From contig JAVWOV010000011.1 of the NCBI GenBank assembly GCA_036636255.1, positions 1 through 18,751 on the forward strand: a stretch of DNA of 18,751 bases, given 5' to 3'. Shown piece by piece: positions 1-6,304 of this stretch. The position numbers and the translations under genes were made by a program. How positions within the stretch are numbered: position 1 is the first letter of the stretch; every line of letters starts with the position of its first letter. The stretch comes from CALVXC01 sp036636255. GTDB lineage: Bacteria > Bacillota_I > Bacilli_A > RF39 > UBA660. The notes under the pieces are model-generated. The model was not told the DNA's origin. It worked only from the letters and a program-made list of their open reading frames with translations, and ran no database searches.

Positions 1-25
1 GGACTTAAAAATAAAATAAATTAAT

Positions 26-57
26 AAAAAAATCATCATTTTATGTGATGATTTTTT
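26..57. terminator. Intrinsic terminator of the unit upstream of the window
   Basis: A TCATCA arm (33-38), a 7-nt loop and a TGATGA arm (46-51) are followed by six T (52-57) and preceded by a run of A, so the element could end transcription from either side. It probably closes the gene that lies left of the window. Only the first 24 bases, ending in TAA, could be the tail of that gene, which cannot be identified. Confidence 0.75.
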
Positions 58-70
58 AGTGAAACCTTAT

Positions 71-98
71 TTGATTGTCAAGTAAACATTTCTATAAT
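71..98 (+). promoter_or_regulatory. Possible distal promoter for cls
   Basis: TTGATT (71-76), a 16-bp spacer and a perfect TATAAT (93-98) resemble a sigma-A promoter. It would give a leader of about 120 nt before cls, rich in T runs and without any structure I can name. In such AT-rich DNA, chance matches are common. Confidence 0.35.
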
Positions 99-198
99 TT
101 TTTTTCGTTTTATTTATAAAAAAATTTAATTTATCTTTTAAGGAACTAATTAGAAAATAGATTATTTTTATTAAGTGATTTCTTTTTTTCATTGTTTT

Positions 199-207
199 TG
201 ATATAAT
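199..207 (+). promoter_or_regulatory. Extended -10 promoter of cls
   Basis: TGaTATAAT is an extended -10 element with a consensus hexamer (202-207). No good -35 lies 16-18 bp upstream. The expected start of transcription is near 214, giving a leader of about 14 nt that begins just before the GGTGAT ribosome binding site (220-225). Confidence 0.6.
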
Positions 208-227
208 AGTAGAAGAAGTGGTGATTT

Positions 228-1751
228 ATGAAAAAAGGTTTTTTAGGTTTTATTTTTAGTTTTAAAATGGTAATCATTTTACTATTAGTAATACAAATTT
301 TTGTTTTACTAATTGGTTTTTTATGGCTAGGTGAAAACAGCAAATACTTTTTTGGATCTTTTACTTTACTTAGCTTAAGTCTAGTTATTTATATTTTCAA
401 TAAACCTGGTAATCCAGCCTTTAAAATGAGCTGGATGGTTATGATTTTGGCCCTGCCAGTAGTTGGGGGTTTTTTATATTTATTTATTCAAAATGATTTT
501 GTTTCCAAAGGTCTTAAAAGACGATTAAATCAAATTTTATATGATACTAACGGTCATTTTAAAAAAAATAATGATGTCTTAGATTTATTAAAAAAAGATG
601 ATATGAATGTTTACAATCTTGCTAAATATGTTAGTAACACAAGAAATTATCCTATATATCAAGGCTCGGAGGCTACTTATTTTTCACTTGGAGAATATAA
701 ATTTGCTGAAATGAAAAAACGTTTAGAACAAGCTTCAAAATTTATTTTTATGGAATATTTTATTATTGATAATGGAATTATGTGGGATACTATTTTAGAA
801 ATTTTAAAACGTAAAGCTTCAGAAGGCGTCGAGGTTAGAATTATGTATGATGGTATGTGTAGTATTGCCTTGTTACCATATAATTATCCAAAAACACTAG
901 CATTATCAAAGATTAAAGCAAAAATGTTTGCCCCAATTATTCCAGCTTTATCGACTCATCAAAATAACCGTGATCATCGTAAAATACTTGTTATTGATGG
1001 TTTGTATGCTTTTACTGGTGGTGTTAATATAGCCGATGAGTATATTAATGCGAAACCCCGCTTTGGCCATTTTAAAGACAGTGCTATTATGATTACCGGG
1101 GAGGCAGTAAACACTTTCACTTTAATGTTTTTACAAATGTGGAATATTAAAAAAAATGGTGAGGATTACAAAAAATATTTAGTTAGTAAACCTTTATTAT
1201 CTAGTACAGGTTTTATTATGCCATTTGGAGAAATTCCCTTGGACAATGATCGGGTAGCCGAACATATTTATATTGATTTAATTTATAACGCTAAAAAATT
1301 TGTACATATTATGACCCCTTATTTGATTCTAACCAATGAAATGATAACAGCACTTATAACTGCCGCTAAAAGTGGTGTTGATGTTTGCATTATTATGCCA
1401 CATATTCCTGATAAATGGTCAGCATTTGTTTTAGCCAAGAGTTACTATTTGGAATTAATTAAAGGCCATGTTAAAATCTATGAATACACTCCAGGGTTTG
1501 TTCATGCTAAAAATTTTGTTGCTGATGATAAAGCCGTAGTAGGGACTATTAATTTTGATTATCGTAGTTTATATTTACATTATGAATGTGCTGCCTTTAT
1601 GTATAAAAACGAATCAGTAAACGACTTAGAAAAAGATTATCAACAAACATTAAACCACTGTGAATTAATTACAATTGATAAATATAAAAAAAACAAATTA
1701 TTTGATCGATTTGCTGGTAAAGTATTAAGACTATTTGCCCCATTAATGTAA
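228..1751 (+). CDS. cls: Cardiolipin synthase (phospholipase D superfamily)
   Basis: This membrane enzyme condenses phosphatidylglycerol into cardiolipin. Two hydrophobic segments at about residues 12-34 and 42-57, and a third near 68-88, form the N-terminal membrane part typical of bacterial Cls. The cytosolic part holds two HKD catalytic motifs: H250-K252-D257 and H426-K428-D433. The 507 residues fit the usual size of about 480-510. ATG 228 is chosen because GGTGAT lies 2 nt before it and it starts directly ahead of the membrane segment. The gene appears to be the first of its unit, with its own extended -10 promoter and no clear terminator behind it. HKD enzymes also include other phospholipases, but two HKD motifs plus the N-terminal membrane segments favour Cls. 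Confidence 0.93.
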   Translation: MKKGFLGFIFSFKMVIILLLVIQIFVLLIGFLWLGENSKYFFGSFTLLSLSLVIYIFNKPGNPAFKMSWMVMILALPVVGGFLYLFIQNDFVSKGLKRRLNQILYDTNGHFKKNNDVLDLLKKDDMNVYNLAKYVSNTRNYPIYQGSEATYFSLGEYKFAEMKKRLEQASKFIFMEYFIIDNGIMWDTILEILKRKASEGVEVRIMYDGMCSIALLPYNYPKTLALSKIKAKMFAPIIPALSTHQNNRDHRKILVIDGLYAFTGGVNIADEYINAKPRFGHFKDSAIMITGEAVNTFTLMFLQMWNIKKNGEDYKKYLVSKPLLSSTGFIMPFGEIPLDNDRVAEHIYIDLIYNAKKFVHIMTPYLILTNEMITALITAAKSGVDVCIIMPHIPDKWSAFVLAKSYYLELIKGHVKIYEYTPGFVHAKNFVADDKAVVGTINFDYRSLYLHYECAAFMYKNESVNDLEKDYQQTLNHCELITIDKYKKNKLFDRFAGKVLRLFAPLM

Positions 1752-1817
1752 TTTGTAAAATCTTATGTCAAGGACAATTAAAAAAAGATAGTAAATGTTT
1801 AATTGGTAGTTAATATA

Positions 1818-1826
1818 TGCTACAAT
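1818..1826 (+). promoter_or_regulatory. Extended -10 promoter of the CPBP gene
   Basis: TGcTACAAT is an extended -10 with a 5/6 hexamer (1821-1826). The -35 region is poor. The start codon is 30 nt downstream, with AAAGGG as ribosome binding site at 1841-1846. Confidence 0.5.
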
Positions 1827-1856
1827 AATATATGTATGTGAAAGGGAAATAAACTT

Positions 1857-2495
1857 ATGAAAAATATTAAAAATGTTTTGTTCAGCACTTTAATTGTAAT
1901 GCTATACTTTAGTTGGATTATATTAATTCAATTTAATTTTAACAGTGATGTTAGTTTAAAAACTAATTGTACTTCTCTATTTTTAATAAGTGTATTATTT
2001 TTATGTTTATTTGTTTTATTGTTTCATAAACAATTAAGGAACGATTGTTTACAATTTTTCAAAGAAAAATATTTTCAAAAAGTTATTATGTACTTTGTAT
2101 TTATTATATCGATATTTTTAATAATGACCGGTATTTTACAAATGTTTGGTCTTAGTTATTATAATAATCTTAGTATAATATTTAAATCCTTTCCTGGTTT
2201 GATATTATTTAATATTTTAGTCTTTACCCCTGTCGTTGAGGAAATTGTTTTTAGAGGAGCATTTAGGAAAGCTATTAGTCAAAAAAAATTATTCATTATA
2301 ACTAGTGGTGTTATTTATGGACTATTACATGCCATAATATTAACCCAATCTTTTAATGCGTTACTTATGATCATACCGTTTATAGCATTAGGATTAATAC
2401 TTTCCTATATTTATGTTAAATATGAAAATTTAGTAGTTAATATTTTTGTTAGTTTTTTATTTAATATTAGTTTTTTAATGATTTTAGTAATATAA
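1857..2495 (+). CDS. CPBP-family intramembrane glutamic endopeptidase-like protein
   Basis: This is a multi-pass membrane protein of the CPBP/Abi family, related to eukaryotic CAAX prenyl protease Rce1. Such bacterial proteins are presumed membrane proteases; no substrate can be named here. Hydrophobic segments lie near residues 7-27, 40-56, 76-96, 113-126, 144-160, 165-187 and 192-211. The motif EExxxR is present as E128-E129-R133, and the second-motif histidine is H158. The third motif, usually HxxxN, reads S199-FLF-N203, so its histidine is missing. The 212 residues fit the family's short members. It stands alone between a promoter and a terminator, next to neither a bacteriocin cluster nor a phage region, so an immunity role is not supported by context. 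Confidence 0.8.
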   Translation: MKNIKNVLFSTLIVMLYFSWIILIQFNFNSDVSLKTNCTSLFLISVLFLCLFVLLFHKQLRNDCLQFFKEKYFQKVIMYFVFIISIFLIMTGILQMFGLSYYNNLSIIFKSFPGLILFNILVFTPVVEEIVFRGAFRKAISQKKLFIITSGVIYGLLHAIILTQSFNALLMIIPFIALGLILSYIYVKYENLVVNIFVSFLFNISFLMILVI

Positions 2496-2519
2496 ATGAG
2501 TCAATGTTATTTAGTTTAT

Positions 2520-2545
2520 AACACACTACATTTAAGTGTGTTTTT
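2520..2545 (+). terminator. Intrinsic terminator after the CPBP gene
   Basis: A perfect 7-bp stem, ACACACT (2521-2527) with AGTGTGT (2535-2541), extends by one A-T pair. It has a 7-nt loop and runs into five T. It lies 25 nt after the stop codon. Confidence 0.85.
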
Positions 2546-2595
2546 ATATGGTCTAGTTGACCTTGTAAATAATTGAAAGGATGTGAGAAAAAAAT

Positions 2596-2766
2596 ATGCA
2601 ACTGTCGATACCAGCTTTAATAAACAGTATATATTTTTTGACAATAAACCCAATTGAACTTGGAAAAAGTATTAATTTAGGAATTAGTTTGAATGTTATT
2701 ATTGTTATATTATTACTAATTATAATGATTTTTCTAGGAAGTTCATTGTTTTCTCAAAAAAAATAA
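2596..2766 (+). CDS. Small 56-residue single-pass membrane peptide, function unknown
   Basis: I do not recognise this protein. An open frame of 56 codons runs from ATG 2596 to TAA 2764-2766. Residues about 31-52 are a strongly hydrophobic helix made mostly of I, L and V. The end is short and positively charged (Q-K-K), and a milder hydrophobic stretch lies at residues 5-18. AAAGGATGTG at 2576-2585 can serve as ribosome binding site, though the spacing is long. The gene sits between a terminator and the next promoter, so it would be its own unit. No sigma-A promoter stands out; a TTGACC at 2557-2562 has no partner -10. Chance hydrophobic frames occur in T-rich DNA, so expression is uncertain. 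Confidence 0.45.
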   Translation: MQLSIPALINSIYFLTINPIELGKSINLGISLNVIIVILLLIIMIFLGSSLFSQKK

Positions 2767-2791
2767 TTATCTTTTAAAAAATTTATATATG

Positions 2792-2800
2792 TGCTATAAT
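2792..2800 (+). promoter_or_regulatory. Extended -10 promoter of the gene at 2823
   Basis: TGcTATAAT has a consensus hexamer at 2795-2800. The start of transcription should fall near 2807, and GGTGAT (2812-2817) precedes ATG 2823 by 5 nt. No clear -35 is present. Confidence 0.6.
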
Positions 2801-2822
2801 TATATAAAGTAGGTGATTAATA

Positions 2823-3377
2823 ATGGAAAAAGATAAAAGATTAGATTATGTAAACGACTTTCTTCATCATTTAAAAAAACTTGTTAATGAACGCCAAAAT
2901 GATGTTATTAAAGATATTATAGATAAATTAAAGACAAGTGATTTAGTGATTGCTAAAATGATTTTAGATTCATTAAACGGTAATAGTGTAAATCAATCAG
3001 TAATCTATTCGGAAGTAGAAGAAATAGAATTTGCTAATTATTGGGATAATGTAAATAAAATAGATATTAATTGTTTTGATTGTTTAGAGAGTGCTGTAAC
3101 AAAGCTAAAAAAAATAGCGGGTCATTATAATCAGGAAAATATAAACCGGAAAGCTTTAGCATATTTAGAAAATCAAGAGTATGACAACTACGTTTATTTA
3201 AAAAAATTATCCACTATTTTCCCTGATGATGATTTAAAAAGCGATGTAAATGAACAATTTTTATGGTTAACTAACAATAGTATTAAAACTAATTATCATC
3301 CTAACAAAAAAGCTCTTGAGCAATTAGATATTATAAAATGGCAAAAATTTATAACCATATTTAATTTTAATCAGTAA
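2823..3377 (+). CDS. Hypothetical acidic, mostly helical protein upstream of sigG
   Basis: I do not recognise this 184-residue protein. It has no signal peptide and no membrane segment. It is rich in D, E, K and N, and most of it reads as amphipathic helix (residues 1-50, 85-125 and 160-178). Two cysteines sit close together at 84 and 87 (CFDC), which is too few for a zinc site on its own. It has a good extended -10 promoter, a GGTGAT ribosome binding site and its own terminator, so it is very likely a real monocistronic gene. In B. subtilis the gene before sigG is sigE, but no sigma-factor helix-turn-helix or core-binding motif is visible, so it is not a decayed sigE. Confidence 0.75.
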   Translation: MEKDKRLDYVNDFLHHLKKLVNERQNDVIKDIIDKLKTSDLVIAKMILDSLNGNSVNQSVIYSEVEEIEFANYWDNVNKIDINCFDCLESAVTKLKKIAGHYNQENINRKALAYLENQEYDNYVYLKKLSTIFPDDDLKSDVNEQFLWLTNNSIKTNYHPNKKALEQLDIIKWQKFITIFNFNQ

Positions 3378-3398
3378 TAACAAATGTTATTTTTTTTT
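3376..3398 (+). terminator. Intrinsic terminator overlapping the stop of the gene at 2823
   Basis: AATAAC (3376-3381) pairs with GTTATT (3386-3391) around an AAAT loop, followed by T through 3398. The stem begins in the TAA stop codon. It separates the upstream gene from sigG. Confidence 0.7.
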
Positions 3399-3428
3399 GT
3401 ATATATATGTTCCTTTCATATCATTATA
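3399..3428 (+). promoter_or_regulatory. Candidate sigma-G (forespore) promoter of sigG
   Basis: GTATA (3399-3403), an 18-bp spacer and CATTATA (3422-3428) fit the sigma-G pattern as I remember it from B. subtilis, roughly GnATR-N17/18-CATnnTA. Transcription would start near 3435, just at the ribosome binding site. Autoregulation of sigG is known in B. subtilis. AT-rich chance matching is the main doubt. Confidence 0.45.
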
Positions 3429-3447
3429 AATATGAAAGGGGTTTTTT
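3410..3447 (+). promoter_or_regulatory. Hairpin containing the sigG ribosome binding site, with terminator-like T tail
   Basis: CCTTTCATA (3412-3420) pairs perfectly with TATGAAAGG (3431-3439) around a 10-nt loop, and two G-U pairs can extend it. The 3' arm contains the sigG Shine-Dalgarno AAAGGGG (3435-3441), 8 nt before ATG 3450. Six T follow, so it could also act as a second terminator. In mRNA started upstream the ribosome site would be buried. Confidence 0.6.
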
Positions 3448-3449
3448 AT

Positions 3450-4226
3450 ATGGCACGCCATAAGGTAGATATATGTGGCGTGAATACTGCGAATATTAAA
3501 GTTTTAACGAATGAAGAAATGCTTGTTTTATTTAAAAAAATGCAAGAAGGAGATATACTTGCCAAAGAAGAATTAGTAAATGGGAATTTAAAATTAGTAT
3601 TATCCATTTTAAGAAAATTTACAAATCGAACCGACAATTTAGATGACCTATTTCAAGTTGGTGTTATTGGTTTAATAAAAGCAATTGATAATTTTGATTT
3701 GTCTTATGGTTTGAAATTAAGTACTTATGCATGCCCTATGATTTTGGGTGAAATAAAACGTTACTTACGTGATAATAATAGTGTTAGAATAGCGCGAAGC
3801 ATCAAGGATATAGCTTATAAGGCACTTCAAGCAAAAGAACAACTAACAAATGAATTAGGCAAAGAACCAACTATTTTAATGATCGCTGCTAAGCTTAATT
3901 TAACAGAATACGAAGTAGCTAATGCACTTGATTCAATGAGAGATACAATTAGCATGTTTGAACCGATTTACAATGACGGAGGAGACACTATTTATTTAGC
4001 TGATCAATTAGAAGATAAAAGTAATAGTAATTATACATGGGAAACAAGAATTTCTTTGCATGATGCTTTAACAAAATTGAAAGATAAAGAAAAATATATT
4101 TTAAATCAACGGTATTTAATTGGTAAAACGCAGATGGAATTAGCAAATGAAATTGGTATTAGTCAGGCCCAAATATCAAGACTTGAAAAAAGTGCCTTAG
4201 ATAATATCAAAAAAATGATTAATTAG
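3450..4226 (+). CDS. sigG: RNA polymerase sporulation sigma factor SigG
   Basis: SigG directs RNA polymerase to late forespore genes during endospore formation. The protein has the SigG N-terminal signature (RHKVDICGV, residues 3-11), region 2 with NGNLKLVLS and DDLFQVGVIGL (about 44-74), the STYACPMILGEI segment (91-102), the SigG-type FEPIYNDGGD (170-179), and a region 4 helix-turn-helix ending KTQMELANEIGISQAQISRLEK (226-247). At 258 residues it matches the B. subtilis protein (about 260). The Asn that in B. subtilis SigG (N45) is linked to control by the anti-sigma factor Gin aligns with N44 here; that link is from memory. ATG 3450 is chosen over 3384 because AAAGGGG lies 8 nt before it and the family begins at this Met. 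The ylmC gene follows, as it does near sigG in Bacillus. SigF is excluded by the N-terminus and the FEPIYNDGGD motif. Confidence 0.95.
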   Translation: MARHKVDICGVNTANIKVLTNEEMLVLFKKMQEGDILAKEELVNGNLKLVLSILRKFTNRTDNLDDLFQVGVIGLIKAIDNFDLSYGLKLSTYACPMILGEIKRYLRDNNSVRIARSIKDIAYKALQAKEQLTNELGKEPTILMIAAKLNLTEYEVANALDSMRDTISMFEPIYNDGGDTIYLADQLEDKSNSNYTWETRISLHDALTKLKDKEKYILNQRYLIGKTQMELANEIGISQAQISRLEKSALDNIKKMIN

Positions 4227-4253
4227 AACATAAATATAAGTAATTGCTAATAT

Positions 4254-4262
4254 TGTTATAGT
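4254..4262 (+). promoter_or_regulatory. Possible extended -10 promoter of ylmC
   Basis: TGtTATAGT (hexamer 4257-4262) lies only 10 nt before the ylmC ATG; TGcTAATAT (hexamer 4248-4253) is an alternative better placed for a short leader. ylmC may instead be read through from sigG, since no terminator separates them. Confidence 0.35.
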
Positions 4263-4272
4263 AGGTGGTAAG

Positions 4273-4497
4273 ATGCATTTATCAGATTTACAAGGTAAGG
4301 ATATCGTTAATATTATTGATGGTAAGCGAATTGGAAATATTATTGATGTTATCATTAATGACGAAGGAGTATTAAGTTCCCTAGTAGTTGAACACCGCCG
4401 TTTTTTTTCTTTATTTACTAGAGGCAGTGAAGTAATGATAAAGTGGCAGCAAATAAATAAAATTGGCGAGGATGTTATTTTAGTAGATTTAAAATAA
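4273..4497 (+). CDS. ylmC: YlmC/YmxH family PRC-barrel protein
   Basis: This 74-residue protein is a single small PRC-barrel-like domain. The pattern LSDLQGKDIVNIIDGKRIG at residues 3-21, followed by a hydrophobic strand and the FTRG segment near residue 49, is typical of the YlmC/YmxH sporulation-associated family. The biochemical role is not known to me. The length matches the family (about 80). It follows sigG by 46 nt, a neighbourhood also seen in Bacillus, which strengthens both calls. GTAGGTGG at 4261-4268 is the ribosome binding site. A strong terminator begins 4 nt after the stop. Confidence 0.85.
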   Translation: MHLSDLQGKDIVNIIDGKRIGNIIDVIINDEGVLSSLVVEHRRFFSLFTRGSEVMIKWQQINKIGEDVILVDLK

Positions 4498-4500
4498 TTT

Positions 4501-4522
4501 AAAAGCAGGATTTCCTGCTTTT
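4501..4522 (+). terminator. Intrinsic terminator after ylmC
   Basis: AAAAGCAGG (4501-4509) pairs perfectly with CCTGCTTTT (4514-4522) around a 4-nt loop. The T tail is short and broken by A, but the stem is the strongest in the window. Confidence 0.85.
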
Positions 4523-4545
4523 ATTAATATATTATATTATTATCA

Positions 4546-4575
4546 TTTACATTATATTATAAAAAATGATATAAT
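4546..4575 (+). promoter_or_regulatory. Promoter of the permease-dNMP kinase-alaS unit
   Basis: TTTACA (4546-4551), an 18-bp spacer and TGaTATAAT (extended -10, hexamer 4570-4575) make this one of the best promoters here. AAGGAG lies before ATG 4596. Transcription should start near 4582. Confidence 0.7.
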
Positions 4576-4595
4576 CAGTAAAAGGAGACTATATT

Positions 4596-5750
4596 ATGAT
4601 TGGTAAAAAAAATAATGATAAAATTGATTTCAAAAATATTAATGAGGTAATTTTTATATCAAAACGAATTTTGAAAATAACATATTTTTTAGTTATCTTA
4701 CTAGGTATATATGGTGTTATTATGGTATTAAAAGAGTTAAATGCAATTGACTTTCTTTTGACCATTTTAAAAATTGTATCGCCTTTATTTATTGGTATTT
4801 TTATTGCCTGGTTATTCGATCCAACAGTTAAATGGTTAAAACATAAAGGTATTAGACGTGGCTTAGGGGCATCATTAGTTTATATTATCTTTTTAGCTAT
4901 TGTTTTCATTGTATGTTGGTCAATTGTTCCTGTTTTATCACAACAAATAAATGATTTTGTTAAAATTGTTCCCGAAGTATTTGGTTCTATTAAAGATTGG
5001 GCGACAGAATTATTTTTAAAACTTGATAATATTAAAAATTTTGATGCCCTAGCATTACAACATAATTTTTTTGCCCGGGTTGAGGAAATAGGTATGAATT
5101 TAACTACATCATTACCAGATTTAGTAGTAAATTTTGTTACCTCGGTTTTTTCAGGAATAGGCATCATCGTTATAGGCTTAATTATAGGCTTTTATCTACT
5201 AGTTAGTTTTGATAGTGCAACGGATTCCATTATTACTGTTTTACCCAAAAGAATGCATAAGGATGCTCGTGATCTAGCCAATGAAATTAACACTTCTCTT
5301 AGACGATTTGTAATTGGAGCTTTAATTGATGCTTGTTTAGTATTTATTGTAACATCATTAGGTTTTAGTCTTGTTGGTTTAAAAGCTCCTTTGTTATTTG
5401 GATTGTTTTGTGGCTTTACTAATATTATTCCTTATGCTGGTCCATATATTGGTGGAATTCCGGCAGTTATTGTTGGGTTTTCGGAAGGAATTTTAGTTGG
5501 TATTTTAGTCCTTGTGGTAATCGTTGTAATTCAATTTTTAGAAGGTAATTTCTTACAACCAGTTATTATGAGTAAGACGGTTAAACTTCATCCAGTAACG
5601 ATTATTATCGGATTGTTAGTATTTGGTTATTTTTGGGGTATTATAGGCATGCTTGTTTCTACTCCATTGATTGCAAGCATCAAGGCAATTATTAATTTCT
5701 TTGATGAAAAATATAATTTTTTGAATTATAATGGTAAGGAGCGAATTTGA
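4596..5750 (+). CDS. AI-2E family transporter-like permease (YrrI-like)
   Basis: This is a polytopic inner-membrane protein of the AI-2E/PerM family. Members have been linked to export of small molecules, autoinducer-2 or ions, so the substrate cannot be given. Hydrophobic segments include residues about 27-47, 54-75, 91-113, then a soluble stretch (115-175), then several more to 372. The family signature lies in the second half: NIIPYAGPYIGGIPA, then an EGNFLQPVIMSK-type segment followed by LHPV. The 384 residues fit the family. It leads a unit in which the next gene overlaps its TGA by one base. In B. subtilis the related yrrI lies near alaS, so this is ancestral context rather than a transport operon. 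Confidence 0.88.
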   Translation: MIGKKNNDKIDFKNINEVIFISKRILKITYFLVILLGIYGVIMVLKELNAIDFLLTILKIVSPLFIGIFIAWLFDPTVKWLKHKGIRRGLGASLVYIIFLAIVFIVCWSIVPVLSQQINDFVKIVPEVFGSIKDWATELFLKLDNIKNFDALALQHNFFARVEEIGMNLTTSLPDLVVNFVTSVFSGIGIIVIGLIIGFYLLVSFDSATDSIITVLPKRMHKDARDLANEINTSLRRFVIGALIDACLVFIVTSLGFSLVGLKAPLLFGLFCGFTNIIPYAGPYIGGIPAVIVGFSEGILVGILVLVVIVVIQFLEGNFLQPVIMSKTVKLHPVTIIIGLLVFGYFWGIIGMLVSTPLIASIKAIINFFDEKYNFLNYNGKERI

Positions 5751-6304
5751 TGGAGGTTATTAATAAAAATCCTATTGTTTTTTTGATTAGCGGAAAAGCT
5801 CGTCATGGTAAAGACAGTATTGCTAATTTTATTAAAGAAGAATACAAAAAAATAGATAAAAAAGTTTTAAATTTATCCTTTGGTAGTTATATTAAGATGT
5901 ATGCAAAAAATATTTCCGATTGGGATGGGTCCGATGATACAAAACCACGAGCATTGTTACAACAATTAGGAACAGAAATTATTCGGAATAATATTGATAA
6001 TGATTTTTTTGCTCATCGTATTTATGAGGATATAAAAGTTTACTCATATTTTTTTGATGTTTTAACGGTAAGTGATGTTAGATTTGTTAATGAAGTTACT
6101 AAGCTAGAAAAAATAAATAATAGAGTAATTAAAATTAGAGTAATTCGTTCTAATTTTACTAATAATTTAGATAATAATGCTAAGAAACATCAATCAGAAA
6201 TAGATTTAGATAATTATAATGATTATGATTTTTTAATTAATAATAATGGCAGTTTAATTGAACTTAAAAATAAAGTTAGTAAGTTAGTAGAGGTGATAAA
6301 GTGA
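5750..6304 (+). CDS. P-loop deoxynucleoside monophosphate kinase-like protein
   Basis: The protein looks like a member of the P-loop kinases that phosphorylate (deoxy)nucleoside monophosphates, similar to phage-type dNMP kinases. The Walker A motif is G15-KARH-G20-K21-D22-S23, with the GKDS variant usual in this family. The lid or substrate part includes K-P-R-A-LLQQLGTE at about 65-77, and a VSDVRFVNE segment near 105 resembles the second conserved motif. Length is 184 residues. ATG 5750 is preferred over TTG 5747 because TAAGGAG (5735-5741) is then 8 nt away; the ATG shares its A with the permease TGA. It overlaps alaS by 4 nt. The substrate is uncertain, and a dephospho-CoA-kinase-like role cannot be excluded. 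Confidence 0.7.
   Translation: MEVINKNPIVFLISGKARHGKDSIANFIKEEYKKIDKKVLNLSFGSYIKMYAKNISDWDGSDDTKPRALLQQLGTEIIRNNIDNDFFAHRIYEDIKVYSYFFDVLTVSDVRFVNEVTKLEKINNRVIKIRVIRSNFTNNLDNNAKKHQSEIDLDNYNDYDFLINNNGSLIELKNKVSKLVEVIK

Noticed and set aside
1..24. C-terminal tail of an upstream gene
   Set aside because: Only seven codons before a TAA; more than one frame fits, so nothing can be supported.
146..343. Minus-strand open frame over the cls start
   Set aside because: Low-complexity K/N/F-rich shadow of AT-rich DNA; overlaps the cls promoter, ribosome site and membrane segment.
3384..3449. Longer start for sigG
   Set aside because: The added 22 residues are hydrophobic leader DNA with a terminator and hairpin in it; SigG begins at the Met of 3450, which has a good ribosome binding site.
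3446..3637. Minus-strand open frame inside sigG
   Set aside because: Shadow of a conserved coding region.
4880..5167. Minus-strand 95-residue open frame inside the permease gene
   Set aside because: Antisense to a conserved membrane protein, no family signature and no ribosome binding site.
6200..6301. T-box leader for alaS
   Set aside because: alaS starts inside the preceding gene; no leader and no T-box sequence is present.
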